The notes: a model not told the origin generated them from the letters alone. A DNA stretch of 64,000 nt from Streptomyces sp. NBC_01233 (GCF_035989305.1 NZ_CP108514.1:6552501-6616500); one strand, 5' to 3'; shown: positions 26,770-36,296, numbered from the stretch's first letter. Program-made: numbers and translations.

Positions 26770-29700
26770 CTAACGCTCCTGGTCATAGCTGTTACTTGAC
26801 TGCTCAGAACCCGCGTTGCGTCCCTGCTGGACACCTCGCCGCAGGTTGCTCAACCTGCCGCGGACGTCCTCCGGGGCGCGGGAGACCTGGGGGCCGCCCT
26901 GCGGGGTCGTCTCCGCTGCGCCCTCGACCAGGTTGGCCTTGGGCACGCGCCGAGGGAGACCGGACGGGGTGACCCCGCCCGCCTTCGGCTCACGGAGTTT
27001 GGCGGCCTGCTGCCAGCGCTCGTCGTTACCCGAGCGCCAGTCGGTGCCGCCTTCCTTCCCCTGCTCCGGAGCGGCGGGCTGCTGCTGACGCGGCGACCGC
27101 TGTTCGAAGAGAGATCCGGTGGACTCCGCTTCCTGCTGTGCCGGCTGCCACTGCTGCTGGCTGCCGCGGCGCGGCAGGCCCGCTCCGGTCATCGCGTGAC
27201 CGGTGTCGGCAGCGGCTCCCGGACGGTCGAAGCCTACGCGTTCCGCGGCCGGTTCGGGGACGGCCTGGGATTCCGATTCAGTCCCGTAATCCTGCTGGTA
27301 GGCAGCCGGATACGTGTTCTGATCGGGCCACTCGGCCTGCTCCGACCGGGCTTCGTAGCCATTGTCGTAGCCCTGAGTGGCCGGCTGCTGGTCCGGGTAG
27401 CCGTCTTCCGTATAACCGTAGTCCTGCTGCGGGTACGCCTCGTAGCCCTGCTGTGCCTGCTGAGCCTCGTAGGAGGTGTCGTAGGCCTGCCCGGACTGCT
27501 GCTCGTAGCCCTGGTACTCCTGGTACCCGTGCTCCGGCTGTGGTTCCGGATACTCCTGGGCAGGCTGGTCGGCGTACTGCTGCTGATCCTGCGGGTAGCC
27601 CACCTGGGCCGCCAGCGCGGCTCGGCGCTCCTGCTGTCCCAGGGACCGGCCGACCGGGTCGGCCGGGAGGCCGTCGGCGCCCTGCTGGTCGTACCGCGAG
27701 TCGTCGAAACCGAGTTCGGCGGCGGTGCGCAGCGGGGCGGCCTGCAGGGTCTTCTGCTCCGGGATGATCTGGGAGACCGTGAAGTCGTCGTCCGGCATGC
27801 CCTCGCCACCGCCACCGTGGGTGATGGCGTCGGGGAGCATGACCAGCGAGGTGGTGCCGGCCGCCTCGCCCGAGGGGCGCAGCTGGACGCGGATGCTGTG
27901 GCGGTCCGCCAGCCGGCCGACCACGAACAGACCCATGCGCTGCGAGATCGCGGCGTCCACGGTCGGCGGGTTGGCCAGCTTGTGGTTGATGTCCGCGAAG
28001 TCCTCGGCGGTGAGGCCGATGCCCTTGTCGTGGATCTCGACCATCACGCGGCCGTCCGGAAGACGGGTCGCGTTGACGCGGACCTTGGTCTGCGGGGAGG
28101 AGAACGTGGTGGCGTTCTCCAGCAGCTCGGCGAGCAGGTGCACGAGGTCGGTCACGGCCTGGCCGTGGATCTCGGCCTCGGAGACGCCCGAGAGCTCGAT
28201 GCGCTCGTACTGCTCCACCTCGGAGGAGGCGGCGCGCAGCACGTCGACGAGGGGCACCGGCTGGTCCCAGCGGCGGCCCGGCTCCTCACCCGCGAGGATG
28301 AGGAGGTTCTCGCCGTTGCGGCGCATGCGGGTGGCCAGGTGGTCCAGGCGGAAGAGGTTCTCCAGCTGGTCCGGGTCGGCCTCGTTGTTCTCCAGCTCGG
28401 TGATGAGGGTCAGCTGGCCCTCGATCAGCGACTGGTTGCGCATGGAGAGGTTCGTGAAGATCGCGTTGACGTTCCCTCGCAGGAGCGCCTGCTCGGCGGC
28501 GAGCCGTACGGCTTCCCGGTGGACCTGGTCGAAGGCGCGGGCGACCTCGCCGATCTCGTCCTGGGAGTCGATGGGGATCGGGTGGACACGGGTGTCGACC
28601 TTGCCCGGATCGGTGCGCGAGAGCTGGTCGACGAGCATCGGCAGGCGCTGCTCGGCGATGTCGAAGGCCGAGCTGCGCAGGCGGCGCATCGCGCGGCCCA
28701 TCTGGCGGGCCATGAGGCCGGCCATGATGAAGGCGGCGAGCAGGGCCACGACGACGATGGCGCCGTTGACGATCGCGTCGGTACGGGCCTCGTCGGAGAC
28801 CGCGACGGCATCCTTGACGGCCTTGTCGAGGAGTTCCCTCTCGATCTCGTCGTAGCCGTCGAACTTGGCGGTGGCGGCGGCCTGCCAGAACACGGGGTTC
28901 GTCCCGTTCTCGGCGAGCTTCTTCCTGCTCTCGCCGCTGGCGATCGCCTCGGTCATGCCGAGCAGCGGGTTGCCGTTGGGGGCGGGCGGCGGCACGAAAC
29001 GGGTGCCGGCCGCCTCGGCCTGGTGCTTGGCGTCGGCGAGCTTGGCCTTGCCCTCGTCCGACTTCTTGCCCATGACCTCCTTGAGGCGGTTCACGTCGTC
29101 CTCGGTACCGGCCGCGACGTACTCGCCGATGGCGATTTCCTCGAGGTACGCGTAGGAGGAGAAGGCGACGAGCTGGGCCTTGCGCACGTTCTCGTCCGTG
29201 CTGGGACGGACGAGCAGGTGGGTGCCGACGGAGCGCTGCAGCGAGTTCGCTGCCTTGGCCAGCTGGACCGCGTAGACCATGCGGCCGTACGAGGTCACGT
29301 TGCCGGTGCCGAGACCGAGCTCGTTGGCGAACTGCATGAGGTAGTGCTCTACCCCGACGTAGCCCTCTTCGGTCGGGATGGGGCCCCCCGCGGTGGGGAG
29401 GTTCTTCTTGGGGGTCTCGAAGGCGGCCTGGTAGGCCTTCTCGCGGACTTCCTTGAGTTTGGGCTCTTCCGCACGGAAGAGGCTCAGGCGTCGCTCCAGG
29501 CCCTGGTTCTTGGGCATGTCCTGGACGGCCTTGTCGAACTTCTCCTTGGCCCCGGTGGTGACCGCGTAGGCCTTGCTGACCTGCTCGGAGTTGGTCTGGC
29601 CGTTCAGGAGGGGCTCGGCCGTGAGGTCACGCTCGTTGAGCAGTGCCTGGCTGTATTCCGAGGCCGCCTGGACGACCCGGGCTATCTGCTCGGCGTCCTT

Positions 29701-29952
29701 GGCCTCGTTCCACTGGTCGACGGAGCCCTTCACCTGGAAGCCGCCCATGACCAGGCCCACGAGGGCCGGCACGAGCAGGATGGCGTTCAGGCGGGTCGGC
29801 ACCCGCCAGTTGCGGGGCGAGAATCTGCTGGTGCTCCCGGGGCGTGCGGGTGGCTCCACGGGCACGTCGACGGGCGACGCGGCCGCTCGCGGCGGCGGGG
29901 TGAAGTTGCCGCGCGCGGGTTCAACCGCGGGGCTTGCGTTGCTTCGCCTCAC
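26770..29952 (-). CDS. cvnA2: Conservon sensor kinase-like protein CvnA2
   Basis: This 1060-residue membrane sensor has a Pro-rich cytoplasmic N-terminus, membrane segment 1 (about 55-74), an extracytoplasmic domain of about 315 residues (nitrate-sensor-like), segment 2 (about 393-415), a HAMP-like linker, and a HATPase domain with N-box ELLENATTFSSPQT and GIGLT. The tail of about 330 residues is Gln/Tyr/Pro-rich and low in complexity. A LDHLATRMRR helix stands where a phosphorylated His would be. It starts at GTG 29952 and heads the cvn2 operon. Confidence 0.93.
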   Translation of the reverse strand: MRRSNASPAVEPARGNFTPPPRAAASPVDVPVEPPARPGSTSRFSPRNWRVPTRLNAILLVPALVGLVMGGFQVKGSVDQWNEAKDAEQIARVVQAASEYSQALLNERDLTAEPLLNGQTNSEQVSKAYAVTTGAKEKFDKAVQDMPKNQGLERRLSLFRAEEPKLKEVREKAYQAAFETPKKNLPTAGGPIPTEEGYVGVEHYLMQFANELGLGTGNVTSYGRMVYAVQLAKAANSLQRSVGTHLLVRPSTDENVRKAQLVAFSSYAYLEEIAIGEYVAAGTEDDVNRLKEVMGKKSDEGKAKLADAKHQAEAAGTRFVPPPAPNGNPLLGMTEAIASGESRKKLAENGTNPVFWQAAATAKFDGYDEIERELLDKAVKDAVAVSDEARTDAIVNGAIVVVALLAAFIMAGLMARQMGRAMRRLRSSAFDIAEQRLPMLVDQLSRTDPGKVDTRVHPIPIDSQDEIGEVARAFDQVHREAVRLAAEQALLRGNVNAIFTNLSMRNQSLIEGQLTLITELENNEADPDQLENLFRLDHLATRMRRNGENLLILAGEEPGRRWDQPVPLVDVLRAASSEVEQYERIELSGVSEAEIHGQAVTDLVHLLAELLENATTFSSPQTKVRVNATRLPDGRVMVEIHDKGIGLTAEDFADINHKLANPPTVDAAISQRMGLFVVGRLADRHSIRVQLRPSGEAAGTTSLVMLPDAITHGGGGEGMPDDDFTVSQIIPEQKTLQAAPLRTAAELGFDDSRYDQQGADGLPADPVGRSLGQQERRAALAAQVGYPQDQQQYADQPAQEYPEPQPEHGYQEYQGYEQQSGQAYDTSYEAQQAQQGYEAYPQQDYGYTEDGYPDQQPATQGYDNGYEARSEQAEWPDQNTYPAAYQQDYGTESESQAVPEPAAERVGFDRPGAAADTGHAMTGAGLPRRGSQQQWQPAQQEAESTGSLFEQRSPRQQQPAAPEQGKEGGTDWRSGNDERWQQAAKLREPKAGGVTPSGLPRRVPKANLVEGAAETTPQGGPQVSRAPEDVRGRLSNLRRGVQQGRNAGSEQSSNSYDQER

Positions 29953-30184
29953 TCGACCAACAACCTTCCGGCGGTGCTACTAGCTAGTTCGTTGAATTCC
30001 AGCACGGTTAACGGCCGTGTTCCAAACAGTTGGAATCAGCCATTCCAAGATCCTTATGCCCCACGTAAATCGGACATAAAGAACGTCCTGCGGCAAAAAT
30101 AGGGGAAGTCGTGCGCGTAGCGGCACCAACCGAACGCACCCCGTGGCCGACTGGCGGCAATTGTCTGTCGAAACGTTATGAACC
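29953..30184. other. Region upstream of cvnA2
   Basis: About 230 bp with no gene, presumably holding the cvn2 promoter. It contains the TTCCAA repeats listed separately, a CACGG-N7-CCGTG pair near 30003-30019, and the 15-nt element GAATTCCAGCACGGT (29994-30008) that recurs upstream of cvnA1. Confidence 0.5.
30020..30048. promoter_or_regulatory. TTCCAA inverted repeat upstream of cvnA2
   Basis: TTCCAA-ACAG-TTGGAA (30020-30035) is a perfect 6-bp inverted repeat, with a third TTCCAA half-site at 30043-30048. It could be an operator in the cvn2 promoter region. Confidence 0.4.
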
Positions 30185-30224
30185 GAGAGGGCGGGCCGTG
30201 TCCTATGACACAGCCCGCCCTCTC
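30185..30224 (-). terminator. Terminator of the cvn1 conservon
   Basis: An 18-bp stem with one mismatch (30185-30202 with 30207-30224) and a 4-nt loop lies about 60 bp beyond the cvnD1 stop. Confidence 0.85.
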
Positions 30225-30285
30225 ACGTTGTGAAGAACCCGTGGGACTTGAGTGGTGCCGCTTGAGCCGGGCCGCCTGCGTGGTG

Positions 30286-30870
30286 TTACTTGAGACGCGC
30301 CATGAGGGCGTGCTCGACGAGCGTGATGAGCGCGCTCTTGGCGTCCGCGCGGTGGCGGGCGTCCGTCGTGATGATGGGGGCGCCGGGGCCGATCTGCAGC
30401 GCTTCGCGGACTTCTTCCGGGGTGTACGGCTGGTGTCCCTCGAAGCCGTTGAGGGCAACGACGAACGGCAAGCCGCTGTTCTCGAAGTAGTCGACCGCGG
30501 GGAAGCAGTCGGCGAGGCGGCGCGTGTCCACGAGCACGACGGCGCCGATGGCGCCGCGGACCAGGTCGTCCCACATGAACCAGAAGCGGTCCTGACCCGG
30601 GGTACCGAAGAGGTACAGGATCAGGTCCTGGTCCAGGGTGATGCGGCCGAAGTCCATGGCGACCGTGGTGGTCGTCTTGTCACCGGTGTGGGTGAGGTCG
30701 TCGATGCCGGCGGAGGCGCTGGTCATGACGGCTTCGGTGCGCAGCGGGTTGATCTCGGACACGGCTCCGACGAACGTGGTCTTGCCCACGCCGAAGCCGC
30801 CCGCCACCACGATCTTGGCGGAGGTGGTGGAGCGAGCAGGAGCCGCTCCGCTAGATGTTCCGAAGGCCAC
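30286..30870 (-). CDS. cvnD1: Conservon GTPase CvnD1
   Basis: The 194-residue small GTP-binding protein has the same P-loop (GGFGVGKTT), FGTPGQDRF and NGFE motifs as CvnD2. The two proteins differ only in the N-terminal dozen residues and a few others (for example FEGHQP against FDGNQA). It overlaps cvnC1 by 20 bp. It is the last gene of the cvn1 operon. Confidence 0.95.
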   Translation of the reverse strand: MAFGTSSGAAPARSTTSAKIVVAGGFGVGKTTFVGAVSEINPLRTEAVMTSASAGIDDLTHTGDKTTTTVAMDFGRITLDQDLILYLFGTPGQDRFWFMWDDLVRGAIGAVVLVDTRRLADCFPAVDYFENSGLPFVVALNGFEGHQPYTPEEVREALQIGPGAPIITTDARHRADAKSALITLVEHALMARLK

Positions 30871-31243
30871 TGAGCACCCTTTCGAGCAGCGTTACATCCG
30901 GCGTGCCGCCGGCCTCTCCATTGCCCGGCTGGTGGATGGCCACCATTCCGGCCTCCGCCAGGTCGGCGACGAGGATCCGGGCGACACCGAGCGGCATCGA
31001 CAGCAGCGCGGAGACCTCCGCGACCGACTTGACCTCGCGGCACAGGGTGCAGATGCGCTGGTGCTCCGGGAGCAGGCCGGACAGGTGCATCGGATCGGCG
31101 GTGGTGCTGACCAGCGCCTCGATGGCGAGCTGGTAGCGGGGCCGGGTCCGGCCGCCGGTCATCGCGTACGGACGCACCAGCGGCTGATCGCCTTCCGAGT
31201 ACGAATCTCCGTACGCATCGGGGTAGGCGGGGGGCGGGGTCAT
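30851..31243 (-). CDS. cvnC1: Conservon DUF742 protein CvnC1
   Basis: The 130-residue protein consists of a short Pro/Tyr-rich N-terminus and the DUF742 domain (PLVRPYAMTGGRTRPRY through LLERVLSGLRNI). ATG 31243 has GGAGGA just upstream. It shares the domain with CvnC2 but has a much shorter N-terminal linker, and its codon use differs clearly from cvnC2. Confidence 0.93.
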   Translation of the reverse strand: MTPPPAYPDAYGDSYSEGDQPLVRPYAMTGGRTRPRYQLAIEALVSTTADPMHLSGLLPEHQRICTLCREVKSVAEVSALLSMPLGVARILVADLAEAGMVAIHQPGNGEAGGTPDVTLLERVLSGLRNI

Positions 31244-31395
31244 GGATCCTCCGGGCTGGACAGCAGTGGTCAGCGTGCCGTCTGACGGGGCGGCCGGTGG
31301 GGGGGACTGTATGACGGCCTGGCGGGGGTACTGGATTTCGGGGCGGGGCCCCGGTCTCCCGGCCGGTAGTACCGTCCGGCCGGGAGATTGGGAAG

Positions 31396-31809
31396 TCAGC
31401 CGAGCAGGCTTCCCTGCAGTTCGGCGCGCAGGTCCGGAGTGAGGACACTGCCCGCGCGATCCACCAGAAGGGCCATCTCGTAGCCCACGAGTCCGATGTC
31501 GCACTCGGGGTGCGCCAGTACGGCCAGCGAGGATCCGTCCGAGACGGACATGAGGAAGAGGAATCCCCGGTCCATCTCGACCACGGTCTGGTTGACGGCG
31601 CCGCCCTCGAAGATGCGGGAGGCACCGGCGGTCAGCGAGGTCAGTCCGGAGGCCACTGCCGCCAGCTGATCGGCGCGGTCACGGGGGAATCCTTCGGACA
31701 TCGCCAGAAGGAGTCCGTCGGCGGAGACCACCACCGTGTGGGACACCCCTGGGGTGTTGTCCACGAAGTTGGTGATCAACCAGTTCAGGTTCTGTGCCGC
31801 CTGGCTCAT
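31396..31809 (-). CDS. cvnB1: Conservon roadblock/LC7 protein CvnB1
   Basis: The 137-residue roadblock/LC7 protein is near-identical to CvnB2 (EGFPRDR in place of DGFPRDR, final Gly in place of Asn). It starts 9 bp after the cvnA1 stop. A TTG three codons upstream is possible, but ATG 31809 matches CvnB2. Confidence 0.94.
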   Translation of the reverse strand: MSQAAQNLNWLITNFVDNTPGVSHTVVVSADGLLLAMSEGFPRDRADQLAAVASGLTSLTAGASRIFEGGAVNQTVVEMDRGFLFLMSVSDGSSLAVLAHPECDIGLVGYEMALLVDRAGSVLTPDLRAELQGSLLG

Positions 31810-31818
31810 CGAACTCAA

Positions 31819-34800
31819 CTAACGCTCCTGCTGGTAAGTGGGGTCGATGTGGTAACTGCCGGTCGCCGGTCCGTTGTTGCCGGCCTGACGGCCCTGCTGG
31901 AAACCGCGTCGGAGGTTGGTCAGACGGCCGCGGACGTCGTCCGGCGCCCGCGAGACCTGGGGACCCGCCGTCTCCTCGGCCTGCTGCTGCGCGGTGCCGG
32001 CCACGAGGTTCGCCCGCGGGACCCGGCGGGGCAGCCCCGAGGTCGTGATGCCGCCGGCGGCGGGCTGGCGCACGCGCTCGGCCTGGCGCATCAGCTCGTC
32101 GTTCGGCGAGGACTTCCAGCTGACGGTCGGCATGCTGCCGGTCGCCGCGGGCTCGGCCGCCTGCTCCTGGCCGCGCTGCGGCAGCTGCTGCTGCGCCGGA
32201 GCTGCCGCAGCGGACTGCTGCGGCTGCTGAGGTACGCCCGGTCCCTGCGCGGGGGGCTGCTGACCCTCCTCGCGGAACCAGTTCGACTCCAGCGTGTCGA
32301 ATATCGGGCTGCGGCCGTCGCCGGAGCTCTGGGCCGGCGGCAGGGCCTCCGGCCGATGAGCCTGCGGCAGTCGCGGGGTCTCCGGGCGTGCGGGCGGTAC
32401 GGGTGCGTACCCGCCGCCGGGCTGCGGAGCCTGCGGCTGCTGCGGGGCCTGGGGCTGCTGACGGGCGAATCCGCCGACACCGGGGCCGCCGGGCCGCTGG
32501 GCCTGGTAGCCCGGGCGCTCGAACTGTCCGGTGGTGGACGGGTCCACCGAGCCCCGCACGTCCGGACGCTCGAACTGTCCGGTCGTGCTGCCCGGGCCGT
32601 CGCCCTGCGGCATCGGGGCGTTGAAGTCAGGGCGGGCGAACTCCGCCGTCGAACCGGGGCCCGAGAGCTCGTCGTGGCCGCGGGCCTGGTCGGCACCCCA
32701 GCTGGTGGTCTGCGGGCCGGGAAGCTCCGGACGCGGGGCACCGCCGCGCGGCGGCAGCTGCGGGCGGGCACCGTTCGGAGCCTGAGCGCCCGACTGCTGC
32801 TGCTGGGGCTGCGGCTGCTGAGCCTGCTGCTGCTGCGGTCGCTCGAAGCCGTTGCCCTGCGGGAACCCGGACGGACCGGACGCCGAGGGCGACGAGACCG
32901 GACGGGCCTGCGGGCCGCCGCCGAATCCGCCGTTGGCGACCGGACCGCGGGCCGGCAGCGGCCCACCGGCGCCGAAGGCACCCTGGCCCTGCCCCGCACT
33001 GGTCGGACCCTGCTGCGGACGGCCACCGGGAGCACCCGGGCCGCCCTGCTGCGGAGGCCGCCCGCCCTGCGGGCCCTGCGGACGCTGACCGGCGCCGTCG
33101 CGGCCCGGGAGGGCGGCGCGCTGGCCGCCCGCACCGACCTGACCGCGCTGCGGACCCGCGCCCACGGGCGGCCGTGCGGCCGCACCGGGCACGGAAGCCT
33201 GCCCGCCGGGGGCGCCCTGGGCGCCCCCGGGGCCGCCCTGGCCCGGCATCGGACCCGGCTTCTTGCCGCCCTGGGCGACGTCCACCGGCAGCATGACGAG
33301 GGCCGTCGTACCGCCCGAGTCGGAGGGGCGCAGCTGGATGCGGATGCCGTGTCGCAGGGACAGGCGGCCGACCACGAACAGGCCCATGCGGCGGGAGACG
33401 GAGACGTCCACGGTCGGCGGCGACGCGAGCCGCTCGTTGATCGCGGCGAGGTCCTCGGGGGAGAGGCCGATACCGGTGTCGTGGATCTCGACGAGCACGC
33501 GGCCGTCGGGCAGCGCGTGACCGGTGACCTTGACCTTGGTCTGCGGGGAGGAGAACGAGGTGGCGTTCTCCAGCAGCTCGGCGAGGACGTGCACGAGGTC
33601 GTTGACGACGCGGCCGGCGACATCGGTGCCGGGCACCGAGGACAGCTCGACGCGCTCGTACTGCTCCACCTCGGAGGCGGCGGCACGGAGCACGTCGACC
33701 AGCGGGACGGGGCGGGTCCACCGGCGGCCCGGCTCCTCGCCCGCGAGGACGAGGAGGTTTTCGCCGTTACGGCGCATGCGGGTCGCGAGGTGGTCGAGCT
33801 TGAAGAGCGAGGAGAGCTGGTCCGGGTCGGCCTCGCGCGACTCCAGTTCGGAGATGAGCGACAGCTGACGCTGGATGAGGCCCTGCGAGCGGCGCGAGAG
33901 GTTGGTGAACATCGCGTTGACGTTGCCTCGCAGGAGGGCCTGCTCGGCGGCGAGGCGGACGGCCTCGCGGTGCACGTCGTCGAATGCCGCGGCCACCTGG
34001 CCGATCTCGTCGCGGGTGTGCACACCGACCGACTCCACGGACGTGTCCACGTCCTGCGGGTCGGACTCGGACAGCTGCTTGACGAGCTCGGGCAGCCGGT
34101 CCTGCGCGACGCGCGTCGCGGTGTCCTGCAGGCGGCGCAGCGAGCGGATCATCGAGCGGGCCATGACGAAGGCGCCGACGAGGGAGACGCCGAGGACGAG
34201 GAGGATCAGGGCACCGTTGATGATGGCGTCCTGCTGGGCCTCGTTCTTCAGCTCACGGGCCTTCTGCTCCATCTCCTCGAGCAGGGTCAGCTCGATGACC
34301 TTCATGGCCTGGAGCTTGGTGCCGTCGGCGTCGTACCAGTCCAGCCAGGACCGGTTCTTCTCGCGGAGGAAGGCGTCCTGGCTGGTCAGCACGCGGCGGG
34401 CGTAGTGGTCGGCGGTGGAGATCTCCGAGTTGCTGTCGCCGAGGCCCGCGAGGAGCTCCTCGGTCCGGCCCTGGTAGACGAGCTCGAAGGTGGTCTTCGC
34501 CTGCTGCTCGCCCTTCTGGGCGGAGAGGGCGTAGAGACGGTCGTTCTCCTCCAGCTTGCCCTGGCGCTCGTTGGTGTCCGGGAGCGAGGCGGCGATGATC
34601 GCGCGCTGGATGGAGGCGTACTCCTTGGCGGCGGAGAATGCCGCCAGGGCGCGCGTGCGCTTGATCATCTCCGGGTTGGAGGTGGCCTGCGCCATGTCCT
34701 GGGAGAGCGAGAGCAGCGAGACGATCATCGCGTTGTACTCGCTGACGGTCTGCTGGGCGCCGTTGATGTACGCCTTGTCGCGGACCGTCTGGATGTTCGC

Positions 34801-35433
34801 GAGCTGACGGCCGATCTGCAGGACGTTGTTGCGGATCGACTTGAGGGCGTCGTCCTTCGCGCCCGTGCTGTCGACCTTGTCGGTCGCGGCGGCGAAGGAC
34901 TTGGCGGCGGTGTCGGTCTGCTGGCGGACGACGTCGACCTGGCTGGTGCTCTTGCCCTTGGAGAGTGAGAGCGGACCCGCGGAGAGGTCGCGCTCCTCCT
35001 GGAGCATGGCGGCCAGGTTGGTGGCCTGCCGGGTCATCGTCGTCAGCAGCTGCATGTGCTCCAGCTGCGCGATGTCGTTGAGCGAGTCGTTGATGCGGAA
35101 GCCACCGAGCGTGGTGGCGGCGACGACCGGCAGGGTCAGCAGCGACACGAGTCGCGTGCTGATGCGCCAGTTCTGCATGGCGAGACGAGAGCCGGGCCCA
35201 CTGGGGGCCTTCGGTATCGCCACGTCCTGCTCGGCCGGCCCGGCCTTGGCCTTGCCTGCCTTGGCGGTCTTCCCACGGCCCTTCGCCTTCACCGCGGCGG
35301 AGGAGTCGGGGCCTGCGCCCTCGACAGCCGGCCCGCGGTTCTGGGCGTGCTGGGGCGAGGAGCCACGGTCGGTCCCGCCGCGCGGCTCCTGCTCCGCCGC
35401 AGCGCTGCCATCCCTCTTGAATCGTCCCTGCAC
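31819..35433 (-). CDS. cvnA1: Conservon sensor kinase-like protein CvnA1
   Basis: This membrane sensor of 1204 residues has a charged N-terminus rich in Lys/Ala, membrane segment 1 (about 93-112), an extracytoplasmic domain of about 290 residues, segment 2 (about 403-425), a HAMP-like linker, and a HATPase domain with ELLENATSFSSPQT near residue 620 and GIGLS. A Pro/Gln/Gly-rich tail of over 400 residues follows. The GTG at 35433 (VQGRFKRDG) is chosen from resemblance to known CvnA N-termini; the frame stays open further upstream. It heads the cvn1 operon. Confidence 0.9.
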   Translation of the reverse strand: MQGRFKRDGSAAAEQEPRGGTDRGSSPQHAQNRGPAVEGAGPDSSAAVKAKGRGKTAKAGKAKAGPAEQDVAIPKAPSGPGSRLAMQNWRISTRLVSLLTLPVVAATTLGGFRINDSLNDIAQLEHMQLLTTMTRQATNLAAMLQEERDLSAGPLSLSKGKSTSQVDVVRQQTDTAAKSFAAATDKVDSTGAKDDALKSIRNNVLQIGRQLANIQTVRDKAYINGAQQTVSEYNAMIVSLLSLSQDMAQATSNPEMIKRTRALAAFSAAKEYASIQRAIIAASLPDTNERQGKLEENDRLYALSAQKGEQQAKTTFELVYQGRTEELLAGLGDSNSEISTADHYARRVLTSQDAFLREKNRSWLDWYDADGTKLQAMKVIELTLLEEMEQKARELKNEAQQDAIINGALILLVLGVSLVGAFVMARSMIRSLRRLQDTATRVAQDRLPELVKQLSESDPQDVDTSVESVGVHTRDEIGQVAAAFDDVHREAVRLAAEQALLRGNVNAMFTNLSRRSQGLIQRQLSLISELESREADPDQLSSLFKLDHLATRMRRNGENLLVLAGEEPGRRWTRPVPLVDVLRAAASEVEQYERVELSSVPGTDVAGRVVNDLVHVLAELLENATSFSSPQTKVKVTGHALPDGRVLVEIHDTGIGLSPEDLAAINERLASPPTVDVSVSRRMGLFVVGRLSLRHGIRIQLRPSDSGGTTALVMLPVDVAQGGKKPGPMPGQGGPGGAQGAPGGQASVPGAAARPPVGAGPQRGQVGAGGQRAALPGRDGAGQRPQGPQGGRPPQQGGPGAPGGRPQQGPTSAGQGQGAFGAGGPLPARGPVANGGFGGGPQARPVSSPSASGPSGFPQGNGFERPQQQQAQQPQPQQQQSGAQAPNGARPQLPPRGGAPRPELPGPQTTSWGADQARGHDELSGPGSTAEFARPDFNAPMPQGDGPGSTTGQFERPDVRGSVDPSTTGQFERPGYQAQRPGGPGVGGFARQQPQAPQQPQAPQPGGGYAPVPPARPETPRLPQAHRPEALPPAQSSGDGRSPIFDTLESNWFREEGQQPPAQGPGVPQQPQQSAAAAPAQQQLPQRGQEQAAEPAATGSMPTVSWKSSPNDELMRQAERVRQPAAGGITTSGLPRRVPRANLVAGTAQQQAEETAGPQVSRAPDDVRGRLTNLRRGFQQGRQAGNNGPATGSYHIDPTYQQER

Positions 35434-36011
35434 TAGCGTCGCAACCTCTGGACCAGGCGTCCCGCCGGGCGACCGGTGGGACGGTGTCGAGTCGTGGGGC
35501 ACGTGCGGCCCCATGGTGGTCGTCGGTGACCGGCGCGTCTCCCTCTCCTTGACACCGCGCTCGGCGCTGAGTCGCGCCACCTGCGCGCCGGCTGATTCCC
35601 GCGGCGGTCCCGCGAATTCCAGCACAGTGGAGGATCTCCAACAAGGTGCGCGTGTCGGCCCGGAGAGTCGATTACCTCTGGTGACGGATTTGCTACGCGA
35701 TGTGCGACCACATTCGGTAGAAACCGGACTTACATCATCCAAACAACATGGCTGGCAAGGTGTCCCAGTCGAGATGATCAGGAGCGGAATGGCGCATTCA
35801 GTGGCGCAATGTCCGTTTCGACGGGCGCGGTTGGCTGTCCATTGTGTCGCGAATGTCTGGCCACGGGTGAGCAAACTCACACAGCCGTGGCCATTACTTC
35901 CTGGTTCGGCGGGGGATTCAGATGTTTAGCCTTGCCCCTTAAAGGGTTGGCGCCAGGGTTGGTGCATCGACAGCCGACACTCACAGATCGAACCGAGGAC
36001 CCCGAACTCCC
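35434..36011. other. Gene-free region between cvnA1 and the small repeat protein
   Basis: About 580 bp between divergent units. The cvnA1 side contains GAATTCCAGCACAGT (35614-35628), nearly the same as an element upstream of cvnA2. The other side has an AT-richer patch (TTTAGCC near 35925-35931) that may be the promoter of the 36012 gene. Open frames here lack coding character. Confidence 0.45.
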
Positions 36012-36200
36012 ATGAAGACGACGATGATGTTCCGCAACATAGCCAACCCCCGCCGCACCACCCTCGCGCACCTCAAGGACGCCGAGGAACTGCAGGCGGC
36101 GCCGGCCACCCCGGAACACTCCGTCGAGCTGCCGACGCAGACCGCCAACCCGCGCCGCACGATCCTGATGGACGCACCGGTCGCCGCCGCCGCGCAGTAG
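36012..36200 (+). CDS. Small protein with an internal ANPRRT repeat, 62 residues
   Basis: Unknown function. The sequence contains ANPRRTTL near residue 11 and ANPRRTIL near residue 45, separated by an acidic-Ala linker, and ends in an Ala-rich tail. The duplicated motif is the only distinctive feature. It has a weak ribosome site. No modification enzymes or transporters lie beside it, so a RiPP precursor is not supported. It precedes the FAH-gltX unit by 96 bp. Confidence 0.6.
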   Translation: MKTTMMFRNIANPRRTTLAHLKDAEELQAAPATPEHSVELPTQTANPRRTILMDAPVAAAAQ

Positions 36201-36296
36201 CCGCACGGCTGCGGAACGCGAAGCGCCCCTGCCCACCGCGTTAGCCTGGGTCCGCAGACTCCAGCCAGCGGACATACAGAGGGGCAGACGCAACAC

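Noticed and set aside
25130..35433. Tandem sensor kinase-roadblock-DUF742-GTPase clusters as a new signalling or defence system
   Set aside because: These are conservons, a known Streptomyces family. Only the paralogue conversion pattern is worth further attention.
36012..36200. RiPP precursor peptide
   Set aside because: No maturation enzyme, transporter or protease gene is adjacent; the neighbours are a FAH hydrolase and gltX.
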